Assembly: GCA_937921825.1 (NCBI GenBank)
Contig: CAKZVK010000005.1
Span: 28,385-92,384, forward strand
DNA from: an uncultured Saprospiraceae bacterium
Lineage (GTDB): Bacteria; Bacteroidota; Bacteroidia; Chitinophagales; Saprospiraceae
Direction of reading: 5' to 3'
Length of the DNA: 64,000 nt
Translations under genes and position numbers: made by a program
In this document: positions 26,792-35,457 of the stretch, piece after piece
How the letters are laid out: every line of letters starts with the position of its first letter
Numbering within the stretch: the first letter of the stretch is position 1
The notes under the pieces: generated by a model
The model's input: the letters and a program-made list of their open reading frames with translations, nothing else
Told to the model about the DNA's origin: nothing
The model's database searches: none

Positions 26792-27079
26792 CTATCGTAT
26801 GATCAGTTCTGTGACTTTATGGTATTTGAGCTGAGCATTCATTTTAGTTATTACTTTCTCCTTGGTCATGGATAACTCTTGTTTGAGAGGTGAAGATGTA
26901 ATGTATACGATGAGCTTACCATTACTGAATCTCACACCACTGGTATACCTAGAGATTACTTCTCCAAAGGTGCTTCTCCATACTTGTTCTACGGTATAGG
27001 CATTGAAGCCTTTTGAAAGCTTGCCCTTAGAAGAGAAAATAGATCCGATTATGGATTTTATGTTTTGATTGTCGCTCAT
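26792..27079 (-). CDS. DUF721 (DciA-like) protein
   Basis: This is a 95-residue protein of the DUF721 family, related to the N-terminal domain of DciA, which loads the replicative helicase in bacteria without DnaC. The layout is typical: a helix with WRSTFGEVISRYT, a strand with NGKLIVYITSSPLKQELSM and a final EKVITKMN helix. It overlaps recF by 4 nt (ATGA), so it is translated from the recF mRNA. The recF-DUF721 pair is a common arrangement in Bacteroidota. It may help in replication initiation or repair; the direct role here is inferred. Confidence 0.85.
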   Translation of the reverse strand: MSDNQNIKSIIGSIFSSKGKLSKGFNAYTVEQVWRSTFGEVISRYTSGVRFSNGKLIVYITSSPLKQELSMTKEKVITKMNAQLKYHKVTELIIR

Positions 27080-28185
27080 GTAATTATTGCACCATCTTCT
27101 ATTAAATAAGATTTATAAGATAAGGAAAGTTCCTGTAGGGCTTCTACTACCCTGCTTTTATCCGTGTCCGTGATAAAAATCTGGGAGGCCATTTCCTTTT
27201 TGGCTAGTTCCAGCAGTTGTCGAACTCTATTTTTATCCAGCTTGTCAAAGATATCATCCATAAGAAGAATAGGTTTGATACCAGTGATCTTTTTTATCCA
27301 CTCCATCTGAGCCAGCTTCAGTGCAATGACTGCGGACTTTAGCTGACCTTCGGAAGCATATTTCTTGATGGGTTTACTATCTATGAAGATGGTGATATCA
27401 TCCTTATGTATGCCTTTAGTGGTTTTTCTTAGGAGATGATCTTGTCTCACACTATCCTTAAGCAAAGACTCCATCGTTCCATCATGTAAGTGAGATCTAT
27501 AAGCAAGGGTCACCGATTCGCTAGACTTACTTATGTCTTCATAATGCTCTTTCATAATAGGTGCAAGGTCAGTTAGGTATTCTTTCCTTTTGTTGTAAAT
27601 ATACTTTGCAGGTTCAAGCATATTCTTATCTATGCTTTCTAGTACTAGACTTTGGCTTTCCCCGATCTTATGTACATTTTTTAGATAGGCATTCCGCTGT
27701 TTCAGTAGCTTGTTGTACTTCATAAGATTCAACAAGTATGATTTATCGGCTAGAGAAATAGTTCGATCCATCACCTTCCTCCTTTCTATGCTGCTTTCTA
27801 CAAGGATAAGAATATCTCTTGGTGCAATCATAAAGGCAGGCACCTGACCGACAAGCTCTGATAAAGATTTTAATTTCTTCTCATTAATCTTGAAGGATTT
27901 AGTCTTAGAGACCTGAGAGACGAGTTCATAGATGAGTTTGTCGTCATCTTTTGAAAATCGGCCTTCGACTCTGAAAAAGTCAGTTTCGTACTTGTAGATA
28001 TGCCTGTCTAGATGCGTAAAATAGCTTTTGCCGTTACAGATATAATAGATCGCATCAAGAATGGTCGTCTTTCCAGCGCCATTTGCCCCTGTAATCACCT
28101 GTATATTGTCGTCAAACGATAAGCTGAGGTGCTCATAATTCCTATAATTGGAGAGAGTAAGGAATTCTAGCTCTATTTTCTGCAA
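27076..28185 (-). CDS. recF: DNA replication and repair protein RecF
   Basis: RecF is an SMC-like ATPase that, with RecO and RecR, loads RecA at single-strand gaps. The Walker A is ITGANGAGKTTILDAIYYI (about residues 31-49). The signature and Walker B region is SEGQLKSAVIALKLAQ and ILLMDDIFDKLDKNR. Length is 369 residues. The N-terminus LEFLTLSNYRNYEHLSLSF is typical. The start is a TTG at 28185, 6-7 residues before the conserved strand, and no ATG or GTG is closer. recF is divergent from pdhA with 64 nt between starts, and overlaps the DUF721 gene downstream. Confidence 0.96.
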   Translation of the reverse strand: MQKIELEFLTLSNYRNYEHLSLSFDDNIQVITGANGAGKTTILDAIYYICNGKSYFTHLDRHIYKYETDFFRVEGRFSKDDDKLIYELVSQVSKTKSFKINEKKLKSLSELVGQVPAFMIAPRDILILVESSIERRKVMDRTISLADKSYLLNLMKYNKLLKQRNAYLKNVHKIGESQSLVLESIDKNMLEPAKYIYNKRKEYLTDLAPIMKEHYEDISKSSESVTLAYRSHLHDGTMESLLKDSVRQDHLLRKTTKGIHKDDITIFIDSKPIKKYASEGQLKSAVIALKLAQMEWIKKITGIKPILLMDDIFDKLDKNRVRQLLELAKKEMASQIFITDTDKSRVVEALQELSLSYKSYLIEDGAIIT

Positions 28186-28249
28186 TTGCTTATCTTTACA
28201 AATTAATCGAAAGCTAAATTAATTTAATATTCACTCAAACAGATAGATA

Positions 28250-29287
28250 ATGGCAGAAGTAGCAGAAAAGAAAGTTACCAGTAGCAAAGGAAAAACACCT
28301 TTCAAGGTGGATAAGAAAACTGCACTGAATTGGTATGAGGTGATGTTAAGAATCAGAAGGTTCGAAGAAGCATCACTAAAAGCATATAGCCAACAGAAGA
28401 TCAGAGGATTTTTGCACGTGTATATTGGCCAAGAAGCTATAGCTGCAGGAATAGTCTCTGCACTGAGACAAGAAGATCTGATAGCAACAGCATACAGACA
28501 GCATGGCCTTGCTCTATCTAAAGGCATAAGCTCTAGAGCTTGTATGGCCGAGCTATATGGAAAAGTAACAGGAGTAGTGAAAGGAAAGGGAGGCTCGATG
28601 CACTTCTCTTCTAAAAAGCACTATTACATAGGCGGTAATGGTATAGTAGGTGCTCAGATTCCAATAGGAACAGGTGTCGCGCTTGCTGAGCAATATAAAG
28701 GCACTGATAATCTTTGTGTCACTATGTTCGGTGATGGTGCAGCTAGACAAGGCGCATTGCATGAGTCATTTAATATGGCGATGACTTGGAAACTACCTGT
28801 CCTCTATATCTGTGAGAATAATCAGTACGCAATGGGTACTTCTGTGTCTAGAACGTCTAATGTAAAAGATATCTACAAGCTGGGACTAGGATATGAAATG
28901 CCTTGCGAGGCTGTAGATGGTATGTCTCCTATCGCTGTACACGAAGCACTTACTAAAGCTGCTGAGCACATCAGATCTGGTAAAGGGCCTTACTTCCTAG
29001 AGATCAAGACCTATAGATATAGAGGTCATTCTGTATCTGATCCTGGAAAATATAGAACTAAGGAAGAGCTTAACTCATTCAAGGATAGAGATCCTATTAC
29101 TGAGACTGAGGAGTTGATCCTAGAGAAGAAACTGGCAAGTCAGAAAGAAATCGATGCTATAAAGGATAAAATCAAAGCAGAAATAGCTGATGCTGTGGAG
29201 TTTGCTGAAAAGTCAGACTTCCCATTAGGCTCAGAACTATACGATGATAACTACGTGCAAAAAGACTATCCATTCATAATGGACTAG
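28250..29287 (+). CDS. pdhA: Pyruvate dehydrogenase E1 component, alpha subunit
   Basis: This thiamine-diphosphate enzyme subunit decarboxylates pyruvate as part of the E1 alpha2-beta2 tetramer in the pyruvate dehydrogenase complex. The family start is WYEVMLRIRRFEEASLKAY. Next come YIGQEAIAAGI and the GKGGSMHFSSK segment. The ThDP motif is GDGAARQGALHESFNMA, ending in ENNQYAMGTSV. The phosphorylation-loop-like YRYRGHSVSDPGKYRTKEE follows. Length is 345 residues. A basic N-terminal extension (AEKKVTSSKGKTPFKVDKK) precedes the core. The beta subunit is not adjacent. A TATCTTTA element at 28191-28198 may be the promoter. Confidence 0.95.
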   Translation: MAEVAEKKVTSSKGKTPFKVDKKTALNWYEVMLRIRRFEEASLKAYSQQKIRGFLHVYIGQEAIAAGIVSALRQEDLIATAYRQHGLALSKGISSRACMAELYGKVTGVVKGKGGSMHFSSKKHYYIGGNGIVGAQIPIGTGVALAEQYKGTDNLCVTMFGDGAARQGALHESFNMAMTWKLPVLYICENNQYAMGTSVSRTSNVKDIYKLGLGYEMPCEAVDGMSPIAVHEALTKAAEHIRSGKGPYFLEIKTYRYRGHSVSDPGKYRTKEELNSFKDRDPITETEELILEKKLASQKEIDAIKDKIKAEIADAVEFAEKSDFPLGSELYDDNYVQKDYPFIMD

Positions 29288-29325
29288 TTCATATTAGAAG
29301 AGTAACATATTTATATTAGTTTCTT

Positions 29326-29333
29326 TATTTTTG
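29326..29333 (+). promoter_or_regulatory. TAnnTTTG element of the TPR-ribH pair
   Basis: TATTTTTG is an exact match to the Bacteroidota -7 consensus, 25 nt before the ATG at 29359. No strong -33 element is seen. Confidence 0.45.
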
Positions 29334-29358
29334 CGCAAATTTTGACAAAAGATATATA

Positions 29359-30057
29359 ATGGCTAAAAGGAGATCGAACAGAAGAGAAGAAGATATACAA
29401 GAAGAACTTGTAGACGTAGTACAGACAAATACTGATTCTACAACGGCTTGGTTTGAAAAGAATAAAAGCCTTGTTATGGGCTTGCTAGCTGCAGCTGTAA
29501 TATTACTAGCTGGATTTCTTATCTATAAGTACTTTATCAAGGTACCAAAAGAAAAGGAAGCAAAAGCGGCTATCTATAAAGCAGAACTTCAGTTCGAGAG
29601 AGATTCTTTTGCTCTTGCCTTAGAAAATCCAGGTGGTGGTTTCGAAGGTCTTTTAGATATTATAGACTCTTACAGCGGCACACCAACTGCTAACCTTGCT
29701 AAACTATATGCTGGGGTGAGTTACTTGAATCTAGGAAGATTTGATGACGCCATTTCATATTTACAAAGCCACTCTGCTGCCGGAGATTACTCTCCCCTTC
29801 TGAAGAATGGCTCTCTAGGAGATGCATACTCAGAAAAAGGTGATATGGATAAAGCACTTTCATTCTATGAAAAGGCTGCTAATGCTGGAGAAGATGCTTT
29901 ATTGACACCATACTATCTCTACAAGCTAGGTTTGCTTGCTAAGCGTAATGGCAATGCATCAAAGGCTAAATCTGCCTTCTCAAGAATAAAGAACGATTAT
30001 CCTAATGCTAATGAAGCGACTAATATTGATGTCTTGATCAATTCTGTCTCTAGCTAA
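29359..30057 (+). CDS. TPR membrane protein
   Basis: This is a bitopic protein of 232 residues: a short basic cytosolic start (MAKRRSNRREED), one membrane helix at about residues 37-56 (SLVMGLLAAAVILLAGFLIY) and then three or four tetratricopeptide repeats (for example LAKLYAGVSYLNLGRFDDAI, NGSLGDAYSEKGDMDKALSF, YYLYKLGLLAKRNGNASKA). The layout matches YfgM-like proteins that accompany the Sec translocon, but that assignment is inferred. It lies 11 nt upstream of ribH on the same strand. Its opening residues resemble those of the 49-residue peptide at 1832. Confidence 0.85.
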   Translation: MAKRRSNRREEDIQEELVDVVQTNTDSTTAWFEKNKSLVMGLLAAAVILLAGFLIYKYFIKVPKEKEAKAAIYKAELQFERDSFALALENPGGGFEGLLDIIDSYSGTPTANLAKLYAGVSYLNLGRFDDAISYLQSHSAAGDYSPLLKNGSLGDAYSEKGDMDKALSFYEKAANAGEDALLTPYYLYKLGLLAKRNGNASKAKSAFSRIKNDYPNANEATNIDVLINSVSS

Positions 30058-30068
30058 GCTTCTATTAA

Positions 30069-30584
30069 TTGAGCTCCAAGGATAATAACCTTTCTGAAGT
30101 AGATCTATCTCAGATTCCTTCTGCTGAAGGATACAAAGTACATATAGCGGTATCAGACTGGAATTCTGAAGTTACCCATGCCTTATTAGAAGGAGCTGTA
30201 GCTACACTTAAAGAGGTAGGCGTAACTGAAAAGGATATAGAAGTTGTCCATGTTCCAGGTACTTTCGAGTTACCTCTAGCCGCTAAGTCACTATTCAAAT
30301 CAAAAGCTTCTGATGCAGTAATCTGTCTAGGCTGTGTCATCAAGGGAGAGACAGATCATGATGTCTATATCAATCAATCTGTGGCTAATGCTATTAACCA
30401 ATTAGCCATCCTTTCTAGTAAGCCAGTAATCTTTGGTGTATTGACCGTGAATACTCATCAGCAAGCCCTAGATAGATGCGGAGGAGTCCATGGTAACAAA
30501 GGTGTGGAAGCAGCTGTCACTGCTGTAAAAATGATTCGACTACAAAAAGACTTAAATAAGCCAGGAGCTTCTATAGGATTCTAA
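30069..30584 (+). CDS. ribH: 6,7-dimethyl-8-ribityllumazine synthase
   Basis: RibH condenses 5-amino-6-ribitylamino-uracil with 3,4-dihydroxy-2-butanone 4-phosphate to 6,7-dimethyl-8-ribityllumazine, the penultimate step of riboflavin synthesis. It assembles into pentamers or icosahedral capsids. The substrate-binding Trp is in IAVSDWNSEVTHALLEGAV. HVPGTFELPLAAK and the catalytic His in CVIKGETDHDVYINQ follow. Length is 171 residues. The start is TTG at 30069, because the conserved N-terminus begins only about 20 residues later and no ATG or GTG intervenes. The last 4 nt overlap the convergent dihydroorotase gene. Confidence 0.96.
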   Translation: MSSKDNNLSEVDLSQIPSAEGYKVHIAVSDWNSEVTHALLEGAVATLKEVGVTEKDIEVVHVPGTFELPLAAKSLFKSKASDAVICLGCVIKGETDHDVYINQSVANAINQLAILSSKPVIFGVLTVNTHQQALDRCGGVHGNKGVEAAVTAVKMIRLQKDLNKPGASIGF

Positions 30585-31927
30585 TAATCTGTATGGAACC
30601 CTAATCTCTGACCGTTTTTCTGCCCAGTAAGTTTATGATCTCGGTATACAAAGGCTCCATTACATATAGTGGAGATTACCTTTCCTCTAAAATCGAACTG
30701 CTCTAGAGGCGACCATCCACATTTATAATGCAGCTGATCTTTGCTGACCGTCCAGTTGAGATTAGGATCTACAATAGCTAAGTCGGCAAAGGCACCTTCG
30801 TCTATATATCCTCTATCTTTTATTCGGAATAACTCGGCAGGAGAATGACACATCTTATCTACAATAAATTCCTTGCTCAGTTCTCCTCTATGGTAAAAGG
30901 AAAGCATCATGGACAGACTATGTTGGATCAGCGGTAAGCCAGAAGGGGCTTCCAGATAGTGTTTTGACTTTTCTTCTACAGTATGTGGCGCATGATCAGT
31001 TGCTATGACATCAAAATATCCATCCTTGAGACCTTGGAGTAAGGCTTCTTTATCATGTACAGTTTTGATGGCAGGGTTGCATTTGACCTTATTTCCTAGG
31101 ACATGGTAGTAGCTATCATCAAAGAAGAGGTGATGGACACAGATCTCAGCCGTTATCTTCTTTTTCCTAAACGGGATATCATTATTAAAGAGCTTGATCT
31201 CTTCTGCAGTACTAATGTGTAGTATATGTAGACGCGTACCATGCTTTCTAGCCAGTTCTATCGCCATAGAAGAGGAAAGATAGCAGCCCTCAGTATTTCT
31301 AATAATAGGATGATAAGTAGCATCTAATTTAGAGCCATATTCTGCTTTGGCCTTCTCTAGATTGGTTCTGATTGTCGCTTCATCTTCGCAGTGGGTAGCG
31401 ATAAGCATGGAAACTTTGGAGAATAAATTATCCAAGGTTGCTCTATTGTCTACAAGCATATTTCCTGTACTAGAGCCCATGAATATTTTTACACCACAGA
31501 CTTTTTTAGGATTTGTTTTGAGTACTTCCTCTAGATTGTCATTCGTGGCACCCATGTAGAAGGAATAATTCACCGTAGAAGTCTTAGCGGCGATTTGGTA
31601 TTTCTCTTCTAGCTTTTCTTGTGTGGTACTGGTAGGCTTTGTATTAGGCATCTCCATGAAGCTCGTCACTCCACCCGCTGCAGCTGCTGCAGCCTCCGTA
31701 CCTATATTCGCTTTATGTGTAAGACCTGGCTCTCTGAAATGCACTTGGTCATCTATGATTCCAGGCATGACCCATTTACCTCTTAGATCTATGGTTTCTG
31801 CTTCAGCTGCAGTTATGCTCTTATCGACTTTAGCGATTCTATCATCTTTGATTAAGATGTCACCTTCTACAGATTTACCTCTGTTTATAATCGTTGCATT
31901 CTTGAGTAATAAGCTCCCTTTCTTCAT
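30581..31927 (-). CDS. pyrC: Dihydroorotase
   Basis: Dihydroorotase cyclises N-carbamoyl-aspartate to dihydroorotate in pyrimidine synthesis. It belongs to the amidohydrolase superfamily with a binuclear zinc site. Metal-binding motifs are GIIDDQVHFREPG (H-x-H variant: Gln-Val-His), GVKIFMGSSTG with the carbamylated Lys, TAEICVHHLFFDD and VIATDHAPHTVEEK with the catalytic Asp. The ATG at 31927 is preferred, giving MKKGSLLLKNATIINRG; the upstream reading to 32020 adds 31 residues of no family likeness. In the first metal motif the usual H-x-H is Q-x-H, which is worth a check, as such substitutions occur in non-catalytic dihydroorotase-like proteins. It partners functionally with pyrB at 38782. 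Confidence 0.9.
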   Translation of the reverse strand: MKKGSLLLKNATIINRGKSVEGDILIKDDRIAKVDKSITAAEAETIDLRGKWVMPGIIDDQVHFREPGLTHKANIGTEAAAAAAGGVTSFMEMPNTKPTSTTQEKLEEKYQIAAKTSTVNYSFYMGATNDNLEEVLKTNPKKVCGVKIFMGSSTGNMLVDNRATLDNLFSKVSMLIATHCEDEATIRTNLEKAKAEYGSKLDATYHPIIRNTEGCYLSSSMAIELARKHGTRLHILHISTAEEIKLFNNDIPFRKKKITAEICVHHLFFDDSYYHVLGNKVKCNPAIKTVHDKEALLQGLKDGYFDVIATDHAPHTVEEKSKHYLEAPSGLPLIQHSLSMMLSFYHRGELSKEFIVDKMCHSPAELFRIKDRGYIDEGAFADLAIVDPNLNWTVSKDQLHYKCGWSPLEQFDFRGKVISTICNGAFVYRDHKLTGQKNGQRLGFHTDY

Positions 31928-32026
31928 AACTTCTTTTCTTAATAAATCGAAGGTATGGATTAATGTCGAGGAATCTGTGACTCTATTCTTCATAAGTTCT
32001 ACAACTTTAATCTTCTCCAAATTCCC

Positions 32027-32054
32027 TTGAATAACTAGCTTAAGTATACCTTTG
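32027..32054 (+). promoter_or_regulatory. Promoter of purK-purE
   Basis: TTG at 32027-32029 and TACCTTTG at 32047-32054 are separated by 17 nt, close to the Bacteroidota -33/-7 arrangement. The element ends 7 nt before the TTG start of purK, so the transcript may be leaderless or nearly so. Confidence 0.55.
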
Positions 32055-32061
32055 CAGCAAA

Positions 32062-33222
32062 TTGTATCTTATCATCGAGAAGAAAAAAATAGGAGTTTTA
32101 GGTGGTGGACAGCTCGGTAGGATGCTGATCCAAGAAGCGACCAAGTTTGACTTAGATCTGTGGTTTATGGATAAGGAATTTGATTTCCCAGTTCCTAGTA
32201 TGTATCCCAACTTTGTCAGAGGTGATTTTAAAAACTATGATGATGTGTTGGCCTTTGGTAAGGCGATGGATATCATAACGATAGAAATAGAGAACGTCAA
32301 TACTGATGCCCTGAAGGAATTAGAAGCCCAAGGTAAGCAAGTCTACCCCCAGCCCAGGGTTATAGAGATTATCAAAGATAAGGGCATACAGAAGCAGTTC
32401 TATCAGGAGAATTCAATACCTACTTCAGATTTCTTTTTGGTCAGTGATAAAGAAGAGATACTCAAGATAATAGAGAATGGTCAGTTGAAGCTGCCATTTA
32501 TACAGAAGTCAAGATTAGCGGGTTATGATGGGAAAGGTGTAGCAGCTATTATCACGGAGAATGATCTTTCTAAGTTACTCGAAGGACCTGCAGTAATAGA
32601 GCAATTAGTAGATATAGAAAAAGAACTAGCTGTAATATTAGCAAGAAATGAAGATGGTGCTATTAGTGCTTTTCCGATGACAGAAATGGTTTTTGACCCA
32701 CAAGGGAATCTCCTAGACTATTTGCTCTGTCCTGCTGCTGTGGATGAAGACATCCAACAGAAAGGGCTAGAACTAGCAAAGCAAGTCATCGAAGGTTTAG
32801 ATATGGTAGGCTTACTCGCTGTAGAACTATTTCTAGCTAAGGATGGATCCATTCTAGTTAATGAAGTCGCTCCGAGACCACATAACTCTGGACATCATAC
32901 AATAGATGCAGGAAACTATTCTCAGTATAATATGCATCTGAGAACCCTTCTGAATTGGCCACTGAATACTGTCAAGCAAGACAATATGGCTATGATGATC
33001 AACTTACTGGGCAGTCCTGATCATACAGGCCCTGTACAGTATGAGGGCTTAGGTAGAGTGATGAAAATTCCTAATGTCTATCCACATATCTACGGTAAGA
33101 AAATCACAAAGCCACTCAGGAAGATGGGTCATACAACTATAGTCGGTGATACCTTGGAAGAACTGTTAGAAGCAAAGAAATTTATCAAGTCATACCTAAA
33201 AGTCATATCATGTCAAGAGTAG
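32062..33222 (+). CDS. purK: N5-carboxyaminoimidazole ribonucleotide synthase
   Basis: PurK uses ATP and bicarbonate to carboxylate aminoimidazole ribonucleotide in purine synthesis. It is an ATP-grasp enzyme. The N-terminal [17 protein letters not shown] is diagnostic, followed by [14 protein letters not shown] (ATP-binding loop) and [17 protein letters not shown]. Length is 386 residues. The TTG at 32062 is the only start codon before the conserved Gly-rich strand. The gene overlaps purE by 13 nt, so the two are co-translated and supply consecutive steps. Confidence 0.96.
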   Translation: MYLIIEKKKIGVLGGGQLGRMLIQEATKFDLDLWFMDKEFDFPVPSMYPNFVRGDFKNYDDVLAFGKAMDIITIEIENVNTDALKELEAQGKQVYPQPRVIEIIKDKGIQKQFYQENSIPTSDFFLVSDKEEILKIIENGQLKLPFIQKSRLAGYDGKGVAAIITENDLSKLLEGPAVIEQLVDIEKELAVILARNEDGAISAFPMTEMVFDPQGNLLDYLLCPAAVDEDIQQKGLELAKQVIEGLDMVGLLAVELFLAKDGSILVNEVAPRPHNSGHHTIDAGNYSQYNMHLRTLLNWPLNTVKQDNMAMMINLLGSPDHTGPVQYEGLGRVMKIPNVYPHIYGKKITKPLRKMGHTTIVGDTLEELLEAKKFIKSYLKVISCQE

Positions 33223-33707
33223 GAATAATTATGGGTTCGGATTCTGATCTGCCTGTCATGCAAAGTGCCGCAGATATCCTTACAGAGTTAGGTGTCGAGT
33301 ATGAGATGACGGTCGTCTCTGCGCATCGTACACCACATCGTATGGTCAGGTATGCAGAGTCTGCAGTAGAAAAAGGAATCGCTGTAATCATTGCTGGAGC
33401 AGGCGGTGCAGCCCACCTTCCGGGGATGGTGGCCTCTATGACAGATATTCCTATCATCGGTGTACCAATCAAGTCTTCTAACTCCATAGACGGCTGGGAC
33501 TCTATCTTATCTATTCTTCAGATGCCTAACGGTATACCTGTAGCCACTGTCGCTTTGAATGGAGCTAAAAATGCAGGACTATTGGCAGCTAGGATACTAG
33601 GTACTAGTAATTCTGATGTCCAGTATAGATTGAAGAAATACAGAGAAGACATGAAAGTTGCCGTCTTAGAAAAGGCTAAACGTGTGGAAGGCTCTAAGCC
33701 TTCATAG
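33210..33707 (+). CDS. purE: N5-carboxyaminoimidazole ribonucleotide mutase
   Basis: PurE moves the carboxyl group from N5 to C4 of the imidazole ring, completing the step begun by PurK. Conserved motifs are [15 protein letters not shown] (substrate phosphate loop), [11 protein letters not shown] with the catalytic His region and [17 protein letters not shown]. Length is 165 residues, the bacterial class I type. It starts at an ATG 13 nt inside purK and ends before a hairpin shared with the OmpA gene. Confidence 0.97.
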   Translation: MSRVGIIMGSDSDLPVMQSAADILTELGVEYEMTVVSAHRTPHRMVRYAESAVEKGIAVIIAGAGGAAHLPGMVASMTDIPIIGVPIKSSNSIDGWDSILSILQMPNGIPVATVALNGAKNAGLLAARILGTSNSDVQYRLKKYREDMKVAVLEKAKRVEGSKPS

Positions 33708-33797
33708 GCCAGTATCTCTAATTAAAATATTGTAGCTTCTTAAATTGTACTAGATGAACCTGCTGAGTCAGGTTGTATTTTGTTCTATGCCTGACAT

Positions 33798-33836
33798 AAA
33801 AAAAGGCCAGGTATAATACCTGACCTTTATTTTTAT
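33798..33836. terminator. Bidirectional intrinsic terminator
   Basis: A 12-bp stem with one mismatch (33802-33813 with 33817-33828) and a 3-nt loop has an A-tract on the left and TTTATTTTTAT on the right. It lies between purE (+) and the OmpA-family gene (-). Confidence 0.85.
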
Positions 33837-33850
33837 TTCTGTTTCAGTGT

Positions 33851-35329
33851 CTATCTTGGAACCAAGTTAAACACGACTCTCCTATTCAATCTTCTTCCCT
33901 GTATGTTATCATTAGAAGATACAGGTCTTGATTCTCCATAACCGGTATGTGTCATTCTGTCTCCAGAGATAAATACTCTATCTCTAAGGTATTGATAGCA
34001 AGCTTGAGCTCTTCTTTCTGATAATAACTGGTTGTTTATCGCAGATCCTACATTATCAGTATGTCCTTCTATCACGAGATTGTAATTAGGATATTTATTT
34101 AGAATCTGACCGATCTGATTTAGGACGGGATAAGATTCTGATGTTAAAGTCGCCTTACCTGTATCAAAAGAAACAGCTCTCATAGCTACTTCTAAAGCAG
34201 ATAAATCATTACGAGCTATTTCTGGACAGCCATTAGCCGCTACCGTACCTGGTGTATCAGGACATCTATCTCTACTATCATCTATGCCATCGCCATCACT
34301 ATCTGGACATCCACCAAATGAAGCGATACCTGGACTGTTAGGACACTTGTCTGAACTATCTGGAACACCATCTCCATCTCTATCTGAAACAGCTATGGCC
34401 TTAGGGCAGCCATTAGGTCCATCACCTTTTAGGTCTGGACAGCTATCCATTTTATCAGGAACTCCGTCACCATCTCTATCAGTATCTATAGCCTCAGCTG
34501 CTGGAGGACAACCATTATTTTCTTTTACACCAGCCTTATTAGGACATTCATCGTCAGAGTCAGAGATACCATCGCCATCTGAATCAGGACAACCTTTGAA
34601 TATTCCTATACCTGCTAGTTCTGGGCAATCATCTCTATAGTCAGGAATGCCGTCATTATCTTTATCTGGGCAGCCTTTTAGTGCTACTGGTCCAGCCATC
34701 TGAGGACATAAATCTATTTCGTCAGCAAGACCATCTCCATCGCTATCCATAGCTTCTACTTCTTCCTCTATCGTCTTTTCCATAGCGTTAGGCTGACCGA
34801 AAAGATAGACAAAGCCTAAACCGTGGTGAAGATTGTTTCTATCGTCCGCTAGTGCATATCGATATTCTGACTGCCAATTTATATAAGCATTGTCTTTGAT
34901 CTTAAAGTTTAATCCAACTCCAAAAGGAATCTGAATATTGAAATCACCTTCTTCCTCTAGTACACCACCTAGTCCTGCCATTACGTAAGGAATGACTTTA
35001 GTGTCAGGTTTGTAGAATTGATACTGACCTTGAATGTCGGCGCCGTATACTTTCTTATGAAAACAGTTCTCGAAACGCTGATCATGACTCGTTACTACTC
35101 CTGCTTTTATAGGAAGTACCAGATTTATATTTTCATTGATGTTCTTATGCAGACCTATCTCAAAACCATGATGGTAAGCGCCGAAGTCTGTGATGGTGCC
35201 ACCATTTTGAGATTGATAATCCATAAATAGGGACTTAAATGAAAGTCCATAAGGGTAGCTAGGATTCTGTGCTTCTATAGAACTCAGAAGAATAGTGGTA
35301 AAAAAGAAGATTAATACGACCTGTTTCAT
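33851..35329 (-). CDS. OmpA-family outer membrane protein with thrombospondin type 3 repeats
   Basis: This 492-residue protein links the outer membrane to peptidoglycan. After a signal peptide (MKQVVLIFFFTTILLSSIEAQ) comes an N-terminal β-barrel-like region of about 180 residues (for example FGVGLNFKIKDNAYINWQ, HHGLGFVYLFG). Then come six calcium-binding thrombospondin type 3 repeats of the form D-x-D-x-D-G-(I/V/L)-x-D-x-x-D-x-CP between about residues 195 and 370. Last is the OmpA C-terminal domain with the peptidoglycan-binding motif YNLVIEGHTDNVGSAINNQ, LLSERRAQACYQYL and GRRLNRRVVF. A TAACTTTG element lies upstream. Confidence 0.95.
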   Translation of the reverse strand: MKQVVLIFFFTTILLSSIEAQNPSYPYGLSFKSLFMDYQSQNGGTITDFGAYHHGFEIGLHKNINENINLVLPIKAGVVTSHDQRFENCFHKKVYGADIQGQYQFYKPDTKVIPYVMAGLGGVLEEEGDFNIQIPFGVGLNFKIKDNAYINWQSEYRYALADDRNNLHHGLGFVYLFGQPNAMEKTIEEEVEAMDSDGDGLADEIDLCPQMAGPVALKGCPDKDNDGIPDYRDDCPELAGIGIFKGCPDSDGDGISDSDDECPNKAGVKENNGCPPAAEAIDTDRDGDGVPDKMDSCPDLKGDGPNGCPKAIAVSDRDGDGVPDSSDKCPNSPGIASFGGCPDSDGDGIDDSRDRCPDTPGTVAANGCPEIARNDLSALEVAMRAVSFDTGKATLTSESYPVLNQIGQILNKYPNYNLVIEGHTDNVGSAINNQLLSERRAQACYQYLRDRVFISGDRMTHTGYGESRPVSSNDNIQGRRLNRRVVFNLVPR

Positions 35330-35354
35330 AATATATACAGTGATTTTCGAAAAA

Positions 35355-35362
35355 CAAAGTTA
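35355..35362 (-). promoter_or_regulatory. TAnnTTTG element of the OmpA-family gene
   Basis: On the minus strand this reads TAACTTTG, an exact match, 25 nt before the ATG at 35329. Confidence 0.5.
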
Positions 35363-35457
35363 ATCTTTAGTTCGGTAAAATTTGCTTTTTCTTAGGTTGA
35401 TATAAGAGTTAATTTCATGTATTTTCAACTGATAAACAGCTGATTAGCATTGCTTTC

